Of a stretch of DNA of 64,000 bases, positions 53,047 to 63,937 are shown piece after piece. Made by a program: the position numbers and the translations under genes. Positions within the stretch are counted from its first letter, which is position 1. Every line of letters begins with the position of its first letter. Origin of the DNA: an uncultured Oscillospiraceae bacterium (lineage in GTDB: Bacteria; Bacillota; Clostridia; Oscillospirales; Ruminococcaceae); assembly GCA_900548355.1 (NCBI GenBank), contig URKR01000004.1, forward strand, positions 62,001-126,000, read 5' to 3'. The notes below the pieces were generated by a model. That model did not search any database. It saw only the letters and a list, made by a program, of their open reading frames with translations, and was not told the DNA's origin.

Positions 53047-53535
53047 ATGTCTATTGAATCCGTACGCGAAAATCTGGCCGCCAAGGGGCTGGCTGACCGC
53101 ATTTTAGAGTTTGAGGAATCCAGCGCAACGGTGGCCGAGGCCGCCCGCGACCTGGGCTGTGAGCCGGCCCGGATTGCCAAGACCATGGCGTTTGTAACCG
53201 GTGAAGGCCCGGTTTTGGTCGTGATGGCGGGCGACGCCAAGGTGGACAACCCGCGCTACAAGGCGCAGTTCCACTGCAAAGCCGCGATGGTCAAACCGGA
53301 TGCGCTCGTTGCCGCCGTCGGCCACCCGATGGGCGGGGTCTGCCCGTTTGCCGTGACCGAAGGGGTACCGGTGTATCTGGATGAGAGCCTGCGCCGGTTT
53401 GAGGTTGTCTACCCTGCCGCCGGCACCGCCCGCAGCGCTGTACGGCTGCGCGTGCCAGAACTGGAAGCAAGCGTTGACCATTTTGCCGGGTGGATCAATA
53501 TCGGCAAGGGATGGGGCGAAACCCCTGAGAATTGA
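53047..53535 (+). CDS. YbaK/EbsC-type aminoacyl-tRNA editing protein
   Basis: A 162-residue single-domain protein. IAKTMAFVTGEGPVLVVMAGD, MVKPDALVAAVGHPMGGVCPF and VYLDESLRRFEVVYPAAG match the YbaK/ProX family that hydrolyses misacylated tRNA such as Ala- or Cys-tRNA(Pro). The lysine in AKTM is the conserved active-site lysine. The start at 53047 is downstream of GGGAGAGAA. Confidence 0.92.
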   Translation: MSIESVRENLAAKGLADRILEFEESSATVAEAARDLGCEPARIAKTMAFVTGEGPVLVVMAGDAKVDNPRYKAQFHCKAAMVKPDALVAAVGHPMGGVCPFAVTEGVPVYLDESLRRFEVVYPAAGTARSAVRLRVPELEASVDHFAGWINIGKGWGETPEN

Positions 53536-53687
53536 AGATACGGAAAGAATAAACCGGTGTTCCGCGGCCTGCAGCCGCTAAAAAACGCCGGGAGGGTTTC
53601 GCCCAGTGTATTCCGCGCGCACTGCCGGCGCGCGGTTCGCCCTTTTTTCTTGCCGCGTTACTATTTCTTGCTTTTGCGCATAAGCGT

Positions 53688-54569
53688 TCACGATTCTGCA
53701 ATGCCGAAGAAGTATTTGTTGAGCCGGATCTTGTTGGCTTCATACAGCCCGAGATGCTTGTACAGATCTTTATAGTAAGCCAGCAGCTCCCAGCGGGTGG
53801 TCAGCACCTTAACCGGGTTGAGGTTGTGCACAAGGCTTTCGGGGTTCTGTACATAGTTATAGACCGGGGTTGAGAGGGCGTAGAACCGCTCGGCATACCG
53901 GATGAAGCTGAGGTTAAAATAAAAGTCCTCGCTGTAGCTGAGTTCTTCGCTGCACTCCACATCCGGGTGGGTGCGGATCAGATCGGCGCGGTAGAGTTTG
54001 TTCCACATCACGCCGTAATAGAAGCTGGCCGGTTCCTGCATAAGGCCATAGGCAAACTGTGCCTTGGTCATCGCCCCTTCCAGCAGAAAGCCGAAGGTCT
54101 GCACCTTGACAAAGGGGTCGAAACCGGGTTCGGCTTCCTCCACCCGCCGGGGCGCACGGGGGTGCTCCTTTTCCTTGGGCGGCTCTATCCGGTTGTAATG
54201 CGCAATGACCATATCCGCGCCGGACGCCACAGCTTTTTCAACCAGCAGTTCGGTGGCGTAGGGCTGCAGGGTGTCATCCGAATCGACAAACTGGAAGTAC
54301 ACGCCGTGCGCCCGCCGCATGCCAAGGTTCCGTGTGGCCGAAACCCCGCTGTTCGCTTTGTCAATCAGAATGATGCGCGGGTCAACTTTGGCAAACATCC
54401 GGCAGACAGCAAGACTGACATCCTGGCTGCCATCGTTGAGAAGCAGGATTTCAAGATTGCGGTAGGTCTGGCGGCGGATACTTTCAATACAGCGGGCAAT
54501 GTGATTTTTTGCGTTGTAGATCGGCACAATAACGCTGACCAGCGGCTGGTTTTCCGGCCTCACAGGCAT
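53688..54569 (-). CDS. Glycosyltransferase family 2
   Basis: A 293-residue GT-A enzyme. VSVIVPIYNAKNHIARCIESI opens the domain, LLLNDGSQD and ANSGVSATRNLGMRRAHG follow, with the DXD-type FVDSDD (about 97-102). No membrane helix. It stands alone between convergent host genes; target glycan unknown. Confidence 0.9.
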   Translation of the reverse strand: MPVRPENQPLVSVIVPIYNAKNHIARCIESIRRQTYRNLEILLLNDGSQDVSLAVCRMFAKVDPRIILIDKANSGVSATRNLGMRRAHGVYFQFVDSDDTLQPYATELLVEKAVASGADMVIAHYNRIEPPKEKEHPRAPRRVEEAEPGFDPFVKVQTFGFLLEGAMTKAQFAYGLMQEPASFYYGVMWNKLYRADLIRTHPDVECSEELSYSEDFYFNLSFIRYAERFYALSTPVYNYVQNPESLVHNLNPVKVLTTRWELLAYYKDLYKHLGLYEANKIRLNKYFFGIAES

Positions 54570-54739
54570 TGTCGGCGCCCCCTTCCCTCATGTTTCCCTT
54601 CCTATAAGAAAAAGATACCACAAAATCAGGTCAAAAACAATGGCGGCGGAGTAAAGAATTGTTGCCTCCGGCGTGCACGCCGGAACGGGTTGCCGCGCGA
54701 TTCGCCTTGTTTTTTCTTGTTCCACAAGGAGGTTTTCCT

Positions 54740-56245
54740 ATGTCCATTTCCACAAAAAACGCGCTGCGGGCGCTGGAAAAGCAGCTCTATGCCTACAACT
54801 ATGCCCAGGCCCTGATGAGCTGTGATGAAGCAACCGCCGCCCCGCCATGCAGCGAGGCCGGCCGCGCCGAAGCGGCCGAGGTACTGAGCCGCGCCGCCTT
54901 TGCCCTGCTGGTGAACGACGACACTGCCGCCCTGCTGCGCCAAGCCGCCGCCGAGACCGACCTTGACCCCCAGCTTGCCGCCGAAGTGCGAGAGCTTCAG
55001 CGCCGGTATGACGAGATCGCCCGGATACCGGCCGATGAATACGCGGCCTTTACCCGGCTTGTCCAGCAGGCAATCCCCGCCTGGGGGCGCGCCAAGCGGG
55101 CCAACGACTTTGCGGCGTTCGCCCCGTATCTGGAATCGATCGTGGAAGCCCGCCGCAAGCAGGCCGCCTATTTTGCACCCGAACGCCACCCGTACGAAGT
55201 GCTGCTGGACCGGTACGAGCGCGGGCTGACCATTGCAACCTGCGACCGTTTTTTTGCCGAACTGCGCGAAACGATCCTGCCCCTGCTGGACCAGATCCGC
55301 AGCCATGGCACACCGGTGCGCACCGATTTTCTTGACAACGACTGGCCGCTGCCCGCGCAGCAGGCCCTGGCCCGCGAGATCATGCGCCGCTGGGGGCTTG
55401 ACCCCGACCACTGCGTGCTGGCCGAGAGCGAGCACCCTTTCACCGAAGGGCTGTGGCACGGCGATGTGCGGATCACGACCCACTATATGCCGCGGGATAT
55501 GGTTTCCAGTTTGTACAGCGTCGCGCATGAAGGCGGTCACGCTCTGTATGAGCTGAACGTTGACGCGGCCTATGACTATACCGTGCTGGCCGGCGGTTCG
55601 ACAATGGCGCTGCACGAAAGCCAGAGCCGGCTGTTTGAAAACCTGGTTGGCCGCAGCAAGGCCTTTTTGCAGGGGTTGTGGCCGGCGCTGACCGACCTGT
55701 TCCCTTCCCAGCTGGCCGGGGTGAGCCTGGAGGAATTTTACCGCGCCGTCAACCGGGCCGAGCCCGGCCTGATCCGCACCGACGCCGACGAACTGACCTA
55801 CAGCCTGCACATTATGGTGCGGTATGAACTTGAGAAGGCGCTGATAGAAGGCAGCCTGGCCGTGCGCGACCTGCCCGCCGCCTGGAACGCCAGGTACCGG
55901 CAATACCTCGGCGTGGATGTGCCGGACGACGCGCACGGCGTGCTGCAGGACATCCACTGGGCCTGCGGCGATCTGGGCTACTTCCCGAGTTACGCGCTGG
56001 GTTCGGCCTACGGCGCGCAGGCCTGGGACGATCTGAACGCAAGGTTCGGCGCCGGCGTGCTGGACGCACAGCTGGCGGCAGGCAACCTGGAACCGCTGAA
56101 AGGCGCGCTGCGCGACCGCCTGTGGAAGTACGGCGCCTCCCGCGAGCCGGCCGAACTTGTAAAGAGCCTGTGCGGCGGCGACTTTGATGTGCGGCACTAC
56201 ACGCGCTATCTGCGTGACAAGTATGCGGCGCTTTACGCGCTGTAA
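54740..56245 (+). CDS. Metallocarboxypeptidase, M32 family
   Basis: A 501-residue zinc carboxypeptidase, the expected family length. The HEXXH site is VAHEGGHALYE (His about 264 and 268), and HESQSRLFENLVGRS supplies the third ligand and the family's HES motif. It trims C-terminal residues from peptides in the cytoplasm. The ATG at 54740 follows AAGGAGG. Its stop overlaps the first ARG-box-like site before argG. Confidence 0.95.
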   Translation: MSISTKNALRALEKQLYAYNYAQALMSCDEATAAPPCSEAGRAEAAEVLSRAAFALLVNDDTAALLRQAAAETDLDPQLAAEVRELQRRYDEIARIPADEYAAFTRLVQQAIPAWGRAKRANDFAAFAPYLESIVEARRKQAAYFAPERHPYEVLLDRYERGLTIATCDRFFAELRETILPLLDQIRSHGTPVRTDFLDNDWPLPAQQALAREIMRRWGLDPDHCVLAESEHPFTEGLWHGDVRITTHYMPRDMVSSLYSVAHEGGHALYELNVDAAYDYTVLAGGSTMALHESQSRLFENLVGRSKAFLQGLWPALTDLFPSQLAGVSLEEFYRAVNRAEPGLIRTDADELTYSLHIMVRYELEKALIEGSLAVRDLPAAWNARYRQYLGVDVPDDAHGVLQDIHWACGDLGYFPSYALGSAYGAQAWDDLNARFGAGVLDAQLAAGNLEPLKGALRDRLWKYGASREPAELVKSLCGGDFDVRHYTRYLRDKYAALYAL

Positions 56246-56261
56246 TGCATATATATGCAGT
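56244..56261. promoter_or_regulatory. ARG box-like operator 1
   Basis: AATGCATATATATGCAGT matches 16 of 18 positions of the Firmicutes ARG box as I recall it (TNTGAATWWWWATTCANW, first base relaxed to A or T), and its core TGCATATATATGCA is a perfect palindrome. It lies about 110 bases before the argG -10. Probable ArgR site. Confidence 0.65.
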
Positions 56262-56356
56262 TTTTGCCGGGTCATATGCAGTATATTCCGGGTGTTTGTT
56301 GTAAGAATATACAAAATTGCATTTTCATCCCGCCAAAGTTTGTCAGGTTTCCCGGC

Positions 56357-56384
56357 TTGATTTTGCCTGTCAGGCGAGTATAAT
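56357..56384 (+). promoter_or_regulatory. argG promoter
   Basis: TTGATT (56357-56362) and TATAAT (56379-56384) with a 16-base spacer, lying between the two ARG-box-like sites. Transcription would start near 56391. Confidence 0.7.
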
Positions 56385-56413
56385 AAGAGACATCGCAACC
56401 AACCCTTTCCCGG

Positions 56414-56431
56414 TTTGAATAAATATGCAGC
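56414..56431. promoter_or_regulatory. ARG box-like operator 2
   Basis: TTTGAATAAATATGCAGC matches 16 of 18 ARG-box positions. It lies just downstream of the presumed start, where bound ArgR would block transcription, possibly by looping with operator 1. Confidence 0.65.
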
Positions 56432-56454
56432 TCTGCTGCGGAAGGATGGACACC

Positions 56455-57690
56455 ATGAAGAAGGATAAGAAAGACATCAAGAAGGTTGTGCTGGCCTACT
56501 CCGGCGGGCTGGATACCTCGATCATCATTCCCTGGTTGAAAGAGAACTACAACAACTGCGAAGTCATCGCCGTTTCGGGCGATGTCGGCCAGGGCACCGA
56601 GCTGGACGGCCTGGAAGAGAAGGCCAAAAAGACCGGCGCTTCCAAGCTGTACGTCCTTGACCTCAAGAAAGACTATGTCGAAAACTACATCTGGCCCTGC
56701 CTGAAGGCCGACGCCAAGTATGAGGACTACCTGCTCGGCACCTCCCACGCACGCCCCTGCATCGCGAAGGCGCTGGCCGAGGTCGCGATCCAGGAAGGCG
56801 CCGACGCGATCTGCCACGGCTGCACCGGCAAGGGCAACGACCAGGTGCGGTTTGAGCTGACCCTCAAAGCCTTTGCGCCGGATATGGCGATCATCGCCCC
56901 CTGGCGCGAGTGGGACATCAAGAGCCGTGACGAGGAGATCGACTACGCCGAGGCCCACAACATCCCGCTGAAGATCAGCCGTGAGACCAACTATTCGAAG
57001 GATAAGAACCTCTGGCACCTCTCGCACGAGGGCCTCGACCTCGAAGACCCGAAGAACGAGCCGCAGTACAACAAGGCCGGCTTTTTGGAGCTCGGCGTCT
57101 CGCCCGAGCAGGCGCCCGACACCCCGACTTATGTGACAATTCACTTTGAGAAAGGCATCCCGACCGCCCTCGACGGCGTCGAGATGGACGGCGTTGCGCT
57201 GATCGAAAAGCTCAACGCAATCGGCGGCGCGAACGGCATCGGCCTTTTGGACATTGTCGAAAACCGGCTTGTCGGCATGAAGAGCCGCGGCGTCTACGAG
57301 ACCCCGGGCGGCGCGATCCTGTATAAGGCGCACAACGTCCTCGAGACCATCACCCTCGACAAGGAGTCCTTCCACTTCAAGGAGATCATCGCCCAGAAGA
57401 TGGGCGAGCTCGTCTACAACGGCCAGTGGTTCACCCCGCTGCGCGAGGCGATCTGCGCTTTCACCGACGAGCTGCAGAAAACGGTCACCGGCGATGTGAC
57501 CCTCAAGCTCTACAAGGGCAACATGATCAACGCCGGCGTCACCAGCCCCTACACGCTGTACGATGAGCAGACCGCCTCCTTCGGCGAGGACGAGGACTAC
57601 AACCAGGCCGATTCGGCCGGGTTCATCAACCTGTTCGGCCTGCCGATCGCCGAGCGCGCCAAGCTCGCCAAGAAGTGGCCGAAGGATTGA
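56455..57690 (+). CDS. argG: Argininosuccinate synthase
   Basis: A 411-residue enzyme joining citrulline and aspartate with ATP. The PP-loop [43 protein letters not shown] and SREDNYS-like [16 protein letters not shown] are typical. GGAAGG sits nine bases before ATG 56455; upstream ATGs at 56446 and 56425 are less well placed. First gene of the arginine block, under two probable ArgR sites. Confidence 0.97.
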   Translation: MKKDKKDIKKVVLAYSGGLDTSIIIPWLKENYNNCEVIAVSGDVGQGTELDGLEEKAKKTGASKLYVLDLKKDYVENYIWPCLKADAKYEDYLLGTSHARPCIAKALAEVAIQEGADAICHGCTGKGNDQVRFELTLKAFAPDMAIIAPWREWDIKSRDEEIDYAEAHNIPLKISRETNYSKDKNLWHLSHEGLDLEDPKNEPQYNKAGFLELGVSPEQAPDTPTYVTIHFEKGIPTALDGVEMDGVALIEKLNAIGGANGIGLLDIVENRLVGMKSRGVYETPGGAILYKAHNVLETITLDKESFHFKEIIAQKMGELVYNGQWFTPLREAICAFTDELQKTVTGDVTLKLYKGNMINAGVTSPYTLYDEQTASFGEDEDYNQADSAGFINLFGLPIAERAKLAKKWPKD

Positions 57691-58079
57691 TCGCGCCTCT
57701 TAGCTGAAACTTTGACCCCCAGATGCTCACCGAAACGGACGCTGCGCCCCCAGGTGAGCGTCTTTTATTTCCGAAGAACGCCCGCGGGGCGTCGGGGACG
57801 CCGCCCTCTACGGATCATTTTTACGTTCGCCACCAACACAACAGGTTCGCAACCGCGCCCCCGCCATTTGTAGGGGCCGGATTCATCCGGCCCGCGGGAG
57901 TTCCCGCCGGCGCAAGGTTCCCCGGGCGGGAAGAATCCCGCCCCTACGCATGATGGTTTACCCCGTCACCACCTCCACCAGCGCACGGCTGCGTCCCCCC
58001 ATTCGTAGGGGGCGACGTCCTCGACTGCGCCCAAACCCCCGGAAACAAACCACAATCCCAAGACGAAAGCAGGTACACA
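57691..58079. other. argG-argH intergenic region
   Basis: A possible terminator GCTCACC/GGTGAGC followed by GTCTTTTATTT (57725-57770) comes first. A hairpin repeat follows at 57869-57948, and a further AGGGGGCGACG piece near 58005 may be another decayed repeat. No gene seen. argH may need its own promoter, which I could not place. Confidence 0.5.
57869..57948. repeat. Interspersed hairpin repeat (TGTAGGGGC family), second full copy
   Basis: Begins TGTAGGGGCCGGATTCATCC and ends GAATCCCGCCCCTACG, with self-pairing halves GGCCGGAT/ATCCGGCC and GGGCGGGA/TCCCGCCC. Same architecture as 1071-1143. Confidence 0.7.
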
Positions 58080-59488
<1,409 letters not shown>

Positions 59489-59492
<4 letters not shown>

Positions 59493-60424
59493 GCCGGCGG
59501 GTTTTCATCGACGGTTCGGCCGGCACAACCGGGCTGCGGATCGCCGACCGGCTTGCCGCGCGGGAGGAGCTCGAAGTTATCACCCTGACCGGCGAAGCCC
59601 GCAAGGACCCGGCCGCCCGCGCCGCGGCGATCAACGGCTGCGAGCTTGCCTTCCTCTGTTTGCCCGATGCGGCCGCGCGGGAGATTGTGCCGCTGGTTGA
59701 TCCCGCCGTCAAGCTGCTGGATACCTCGACGGCACACCGCACCGCACCCGGCTGGGTCTACGGCCTGCCCGAGCTGGGCCGGCGCGAAGCGATTGCGGGG
59801 GCCAACCGGGTTGCGGTGCCGGGCTGCCACGCCACCGGCTTCATCACGCTGGCGGCGCCGCTCGTCGCGGCCGGGCTGCTGCCGGCTTCGGCCCAGCTTT
59901 CCTGCACAAGCCTGACCGGCTACTCCGGCGGCGGCAAGAGCATGATTGCCGATTACGAAGCCGCCGACCGTCCCGCAGGGCTGGCCAGCTGCCGGCCGTA
60001 TGCGCTGGCGCTGCACCACAAGCACCTGCCCGAGATGCAGGCTGTCTGCGGCCTTTCCGCCCCGCCGCTGTTTGTGCCGGTGCTCGGCGATTATTACTGC
60101 GGGATGCTGACGATGGTTCCGCTCTTCCCGGCCGAGTACGGCACATCCGTCCCGGCGATTGCCGCGGCGCTGGCCGATGCTTATGCGGGCGAAGCGCTCA
60201 TCCGCGTTCATCCGCTCGGCGAGATGCCGGCGGGCGCGGCGCTCGATGCAAACGCGCTGGCCGGGCGTGATTCCCTTGAAATCTTCTGCCTGCCCAGCCC
60301 TGACGGCGCGCAAGTACAGCTTATCAGCCTTTTCGACAATCTCGGCAAAGGTTCCTCCGGCGCCGCCGTACAGTGCATGAACCTGATGCTGGGGCTGGAA
60401 GAGACCGAAGGGTTGGCGCTGTAA
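59489..60424 (+). CDS. argC: N-acetyl-gamma-glutamyl-phosphate reductase (short type 2)
   Basis: A 311-residue enzyme, the shorter type 2 form. DGSAGTTGLRIADRL is the NADP loop; the catalytic Cys lies in VPGCHATGF. SLTGYSGGGKSMI and QLISLFDNLGKGSSGAAVQC complete the assignment. ATGA overlap with argH indicates coupling. Confidence 0.96.
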
Positions 60425-60538
60425 AAAGTGAAAAATTAAAAATGAAGCGGTTTTTGAGGCGGCTTGGCCGCGCGATCCACCACAATTTTTCATTTTTAAT
60501 TCTTCATTTTTCATTCTATCAGAAAAGAGGTTTCCATC
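60425..60538. repeat. AT-rich imperfect inverted repeat between argC and argJ
   Basis: GTGAAAAATTAAAAATGAAG on the left pairs imperfectly with CTTCATTTTTCATTC and TTTTTCATTTTTAATT on the right, around a GC-rich centre. It resembles a small interspersed repeat. The argJ ribosome site AAAAGAGG lies at its right edge. Confidence 0.55.
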
Positions 60539-61771
60539 ATGTCCTCTATGTTTCCCACCCTCCCCGGCGGCATCTGTGCGCCGCTGGGGTTCCGGGCGGC
60601 CGGCGTGCACTGCGGCATCCGGCGCAACCAGCAAAAGCTCGACCTGGCGCTGATTGCGGCCGATGTGCGCTGCGCCGGCGCGGCCTGCTACACCACAAAC
60701 AAAGTCTACGGCGCGCCGATCACGGTTGACCGCGCCCACCTGGCCGACGGCTACGCCCGGGCCATCCTTGTCAACAGCGGCAACGCGAACACCTGCGCGC
60801 CGAACGGCCTCGCTTTGGCCGAGGAAACCTGCGCCCTCGCCGGGCAGGCGCTCGGCATCCCGGCCGAGGATGTGCTGCCCTCCTCCACCGGCGTGATCGG
60901 CCAGGCGATGTCGATCGAGCCGTTCGCGGCCGGCATCCCGGCGGCCGCCGCCAAGCTCGACCGCAGCCCGGCCGCAAGCCTCGACGCCGCCACCGCGATC
61001 ATGACGACCGACACCCATCCCAAAGAGATCGCCGTTGAGTGTGCGCTCGGCGGCAAGACCTGCCGCATCGGCGCGATCGCGAAGGGTTCCGGCATGATCC
61101 ACCCGAACATGGCGACGATGCTGCTCTTCATCACAACCGACGCGGCCGCCGAACCGGCCGTGCTGCAGCAGGCGCTTTCGACCGTTGTGCCGGCTACCTT
61201 CAACCAGATTTCGGTGGACGGCGATACCTCGACGAACGACACCGTCCTGCTTCTCGCGAGCGGCCTGGCCGGCAATGAGCCGCTTAAACCGGGGAGCGCC
61301 GACTACGATACCTTCGTCGCCGCGCTGACCCAGGTGGCCGAAGCGCTCTGCCGGGAGCTCGCCGGCGACGGCGAGGGCGCGACCAAGCTGCTGGAGTGCA
61401 CCGTGACCGGCGCGCCCGACCTTGAAACCGCGCGCGCGGTCTCCAAAAGCGTGATCCATTCGACGCTGTTCAAGGCCGCGATGTTCGGCGAGGACGCCAA
61501 CTGGGGCCGGGTGCTCTGCGCGATCGGCTACACGCCGGGGGATTTTGACATTTCCAAGACAGCGGTGCGGCTGTGCAGCGCGGCGGGCGAGGTGTTTGTG
61601 TGCGAAAACGCCGCCTACCACCCCTACAGCGAGGAGGAGGCCGCCAAAGTCTTGGCCGAACCCGTGATCGAGATCCTCGTTGACCTGGGCAGCGGCGACG
61701 CTTCGGCCAAGGCCTGGGGCTGCGATTTGACCTACGACTATGTGAAGATCAACGGCGACTACCGCACCTGA
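60539..61771 (+). CDS. argJ: Bifunctional ornithine acetyltransferase / N-acetylglutamate synthase
   Basis: A 410-residue enzyme recycling the acetyl group between acetylornithine and glutamate. Self-cleavage should occur before Thr about 192 in HPNMATML, which becomes the nucleophile. CTTNKVYGAP-like CYTTNKVYGAPI, NSGNANTC and DDANWGR-like EDANWGRVLCA are family motifs. Presence of ArgJ implies the cyclic acetyl pathway. Confidence 0.97.
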   Translation: MSSMFPTLPGGICAPLGFRAAGVHCGIRRNQQKLDLALIAADVRCAGAACYTTNKVYGAPITVDRAHLADGYARAILVNSGNANTCAPNGLALAEETCALAGQALGIPAEDVLPSSTGVIGQAMSIEPFAAGIPAAAAKLDRSPAASLDAATAIMTTDTHPKEIAVECALGGKTCRIGAIAKGSGMIHPNMATMLLFITTDAAAEPAVLQQALSTVVPATFNQISVDGDTSTNDTVLLLASGLAGNEPLKPGSADYDTFVAALTQVAEALCRELAGDGEGATKLLECTVTGAPDLETARAVSKSVIHSTLFKAAMFGEDANWGRVLCAIGYTPGDFDISKTAVRLCSAAGEVFVCENAAYHPYSEEEAAKVLAEPVIEILVDLGSGDASAKAWGCDLTYDYVKINGDYRT

Positions 61772-61793
61772 TCGGCAAAAGGGAAGGAAAACG

Positions 61794-62654
61794 ATGAAGA
61801 ACGTCGAGATGGCGCAGCTTTTTTCCGAAGCGACGCCTTATATCCAGAAATACCACGGCAAAACCCTCGTCATCAAATACGGCGGCAACGCAATGGTCAA
61901 CGGCCAGCTCAAGCTCGCCGTTATGAACGACCTTGTCACCCTGACGCTGCTCGGCGTGCGGGTGGTTATGGTGCACGGCGGCGGGCCGGCCATCAATGCG
62001 ATGCTCAAAAAGCTCGGCATTGAATCCCGGTTTGTCAACGGCCTGCGCTACACCGACGCCGAGACGATGCGGGTTGTGCAGCAGGTGCTGGCCGGCCAGG
62101 TCAACAAAGACCTTGTCGCGCTGCTCAAGGGCCGCGGCGTCGGGCTTTGCGGCATGGACGGCAACACGATCAACTGCCGCCGCTATACCGAGGCCGACCT
62201 CGGCTTTGTGGGCGAGATCACCCACATCGACACCCGGCTGATCAACCGCCTGCTCGACGACCAGTTCATCCCGGTCATCGCGACGGTCGGGATGGACGAG
62301 GAAAACGGCGTGCTCTACAACATCAACGCCGATACCGCCGCGGCCGCCATCGCGGTCGCATTGCAGGCCGAAAAGCTCGTGACAATGACCGATATCGCCG
62401 GCCTTTTGCGGGATAAGGACGACGAGAACACCCTGATCCCCGAGGTTGAACTTTCCGAAATCGAGGGCTACAAGCAGCAGGGCGTGATTTCCGGCGGGAT
62501 GCTGCCCAAGATCGACGGCATGGCCGACGCGATCCGCCGCGGCGTGCACGAGGCGGTCATCATTGACGGCCGGGTGCCGCACAGCGTGCTGCTCGAGATG
62601 TTCTCCGACCGCGGGTCGGGCACGCTGTTTTACCAGAAGCAGAAACGCCGCTAA
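61794..62654 (+). CDS. argB: N-acetylglutamate kinase
   Basis: A 286-residue amino-acid kinase. VIKYGGNAMV binds ATP, MVHGGGPAIN binds acetylglutamate, and GMLPKIDGMADAI is the C-terminal motif. It begins 22 bases after argJ with GGGAAGGA. Possibly arginine-sensitive, since cyclic-pathway organisms often regulate this step. Confidence 0.97.
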   Translation: MKNVEMAQLFSEATPYIQKYHGKTLVIKYGGNAMVNGQLKLAVMNDLVTLTLLGVRVVMVHGGGPAINAMLKKLGIESRFVNGLRYTDAETMRVVQQVLAGQVNKDLVALLKGRGVGLCGMDGNTINCRRYTEADLGFVGEITHIDTRLINRLLDDQFIPVIATVGMDEENGVLYNINADTAAAAIAVALQAEKLVTMTDIAGLLRDKDDENTLIPEVELSEIEGYKQQGVISGGMLPKIDGMADAIRRGVHEAVIIDGRVPHSVLLEMFSDRGSGTLFYQKQKRR

Positions 62655-62680
62655 CCCGGCATTGCAAGGAGGGTTTCCCC

Positions 62681-63862
62681 ATGAATCGGGAAAAAGTCAT
62701 CACGCGGGACGACGACTATGTCCTGCATACCTACGCCCGCAGCCCGCTTGTGATCGAGCGGGGCGAGGGGCTCATCGCCCGCGATGCCGGCGGCAAAGCC
62801 TATCTTGACTTTACCTCCGGCATCGGGGTCAACTCGCTCGGCTTCGCCCACCCGGCCTGGCTGCAAGCCGTAACCGAGCAGGCCGGCATGGTGCAGCACA
62901 CCTCAAACCTCTACTATACCGCCCCCTGCGGGCGACTGGCCAAGCGGCTTTGTGCCCGCACCGGGTTCGACAAGGTGTTTTTCGGCAATTCGGGAGCCGA
63001 AGCGAACGAGGGCGCGATCAAGTTTGCACGCAAATACAGCGTTGACCACTACGGCGAGGGCCGCAGCCGGGTTGTCACGCTGCAAAATTCCTTCCACGGC
63101 CGGACGCTTGCCACCCTGACTGCAACCGGGCAGGATGCCTTCCACCACGATTTCGGCCCCTTCCCCGAAGATTTCGTCTATGTGCCGGCCGGCGACCTCG
63201 ACGCGCTGGCCGCCGCGGCCGGGGACGGCCGCACCTGCGCCGTCATGATGGAGCTTGTGCAGGGCGAAGGCGGGGTCATTGCACTTGAACCGGATTATGT
63301 GCATAAAGTGGCTGAGTTCTGCGCCGCGCGGGACATTCTGCTGATTGTGGACGAAGTACAAACCGGTGTCGGCCGCACCGGCACCTTCCTGGCCTGTGAA
63401 AATTACCACTTGCAGCCCGATATCGTCACGCTGGCCAAGGGCCTGGGCGGCGGGCTGCCGATCGGCACGGTGCTTGTGCACGAGAAGGTCGCAGCCTGCA
63501 TGGGCCCCAGCAGCCACGGTTCGACCTTCGGCGGCAACCCGGTTGCCTGCGCCGGTGCCTGCGCCGTCGTCGATACGATGGACGAGGAATTTCTGCACAA
63601 TGTGCAGGACTGCGCGGCCGCGCTCTGGGCGGCTTTGCGCGGGCTTCCGCACGTTGTCGGGGTGACGGGACTTGGGCTGATGATCGGCATCCAGTTTGAG
63701 CCGTCCGTCCGCGCGGCCGAGGTGCGCGCCGCCTGCGAGCGCCGCGGCCTGCTGGTGCTGACCGCCAAAGACCGCCTGCGCCTGCTGCCGCCCTTGATCC
63801 TGACCCGGGATGATGTTGCCAAGGCAGTCGCAATCCTGCGGAAAGTTTTGGAGAACGTTTGA
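62681..63862 (+). CDS. argD: Acetylornithine aminotransferase
   Basis: A 393-residue class III PLP aminotransferase. The PLP lysine is in TLAKGLGGGLPIG (about residue 253). FGNSGAEANEGAIKFARKY, LIVDEVQTGVGRTG and FGGNPVACA are typical. AAGGAGGG precedes the ATG. Last gene of the arginine block in this window; argF/carAB, needed for citrulline, are not seen here. Confidence 0.96.
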   Translation: MNREKVITRDDDYVLHTYARSPLVIERGEGLIARDAGGKAYLDFTSGIGVNSLGFAHPAWLQAVTEQAGMVQHTSNLYYTAPCGRLAKRLCARTGFDKVFFGNSGAEANEGAIKFARKYSVDHYGEGRSRVVTLQNSFHGRTLATLTATGQDAFHHDFGPFPEDFVYVPAGDLDALAAAAGDGRTCAVMMELVQGEGGVIALEPDYVHKVAEFCAARDILLIVDEVQTGVGRTGTFLACENYHLQPDIVTLAKGLGGGLPIGTVLVHEKVAACMGPSSHGSTFGGNPVACAGACAVVDTMDEEFLHNVQDCAAALWAALRGLPHVVGVTGLGLMIGIQFEPSVRAAEVRAACERRGLLVLTAKDRLRLLPPLILTRDDVAKAVAILRKVLENV

Positions 63863-63937
63863 GTTGGAGTTTAGATAAAGTGTGCCTTCGGCACGGTTTT
63901 AGATTATAATACAGGAAAAAGCCGCAGCCTTCCCGTT

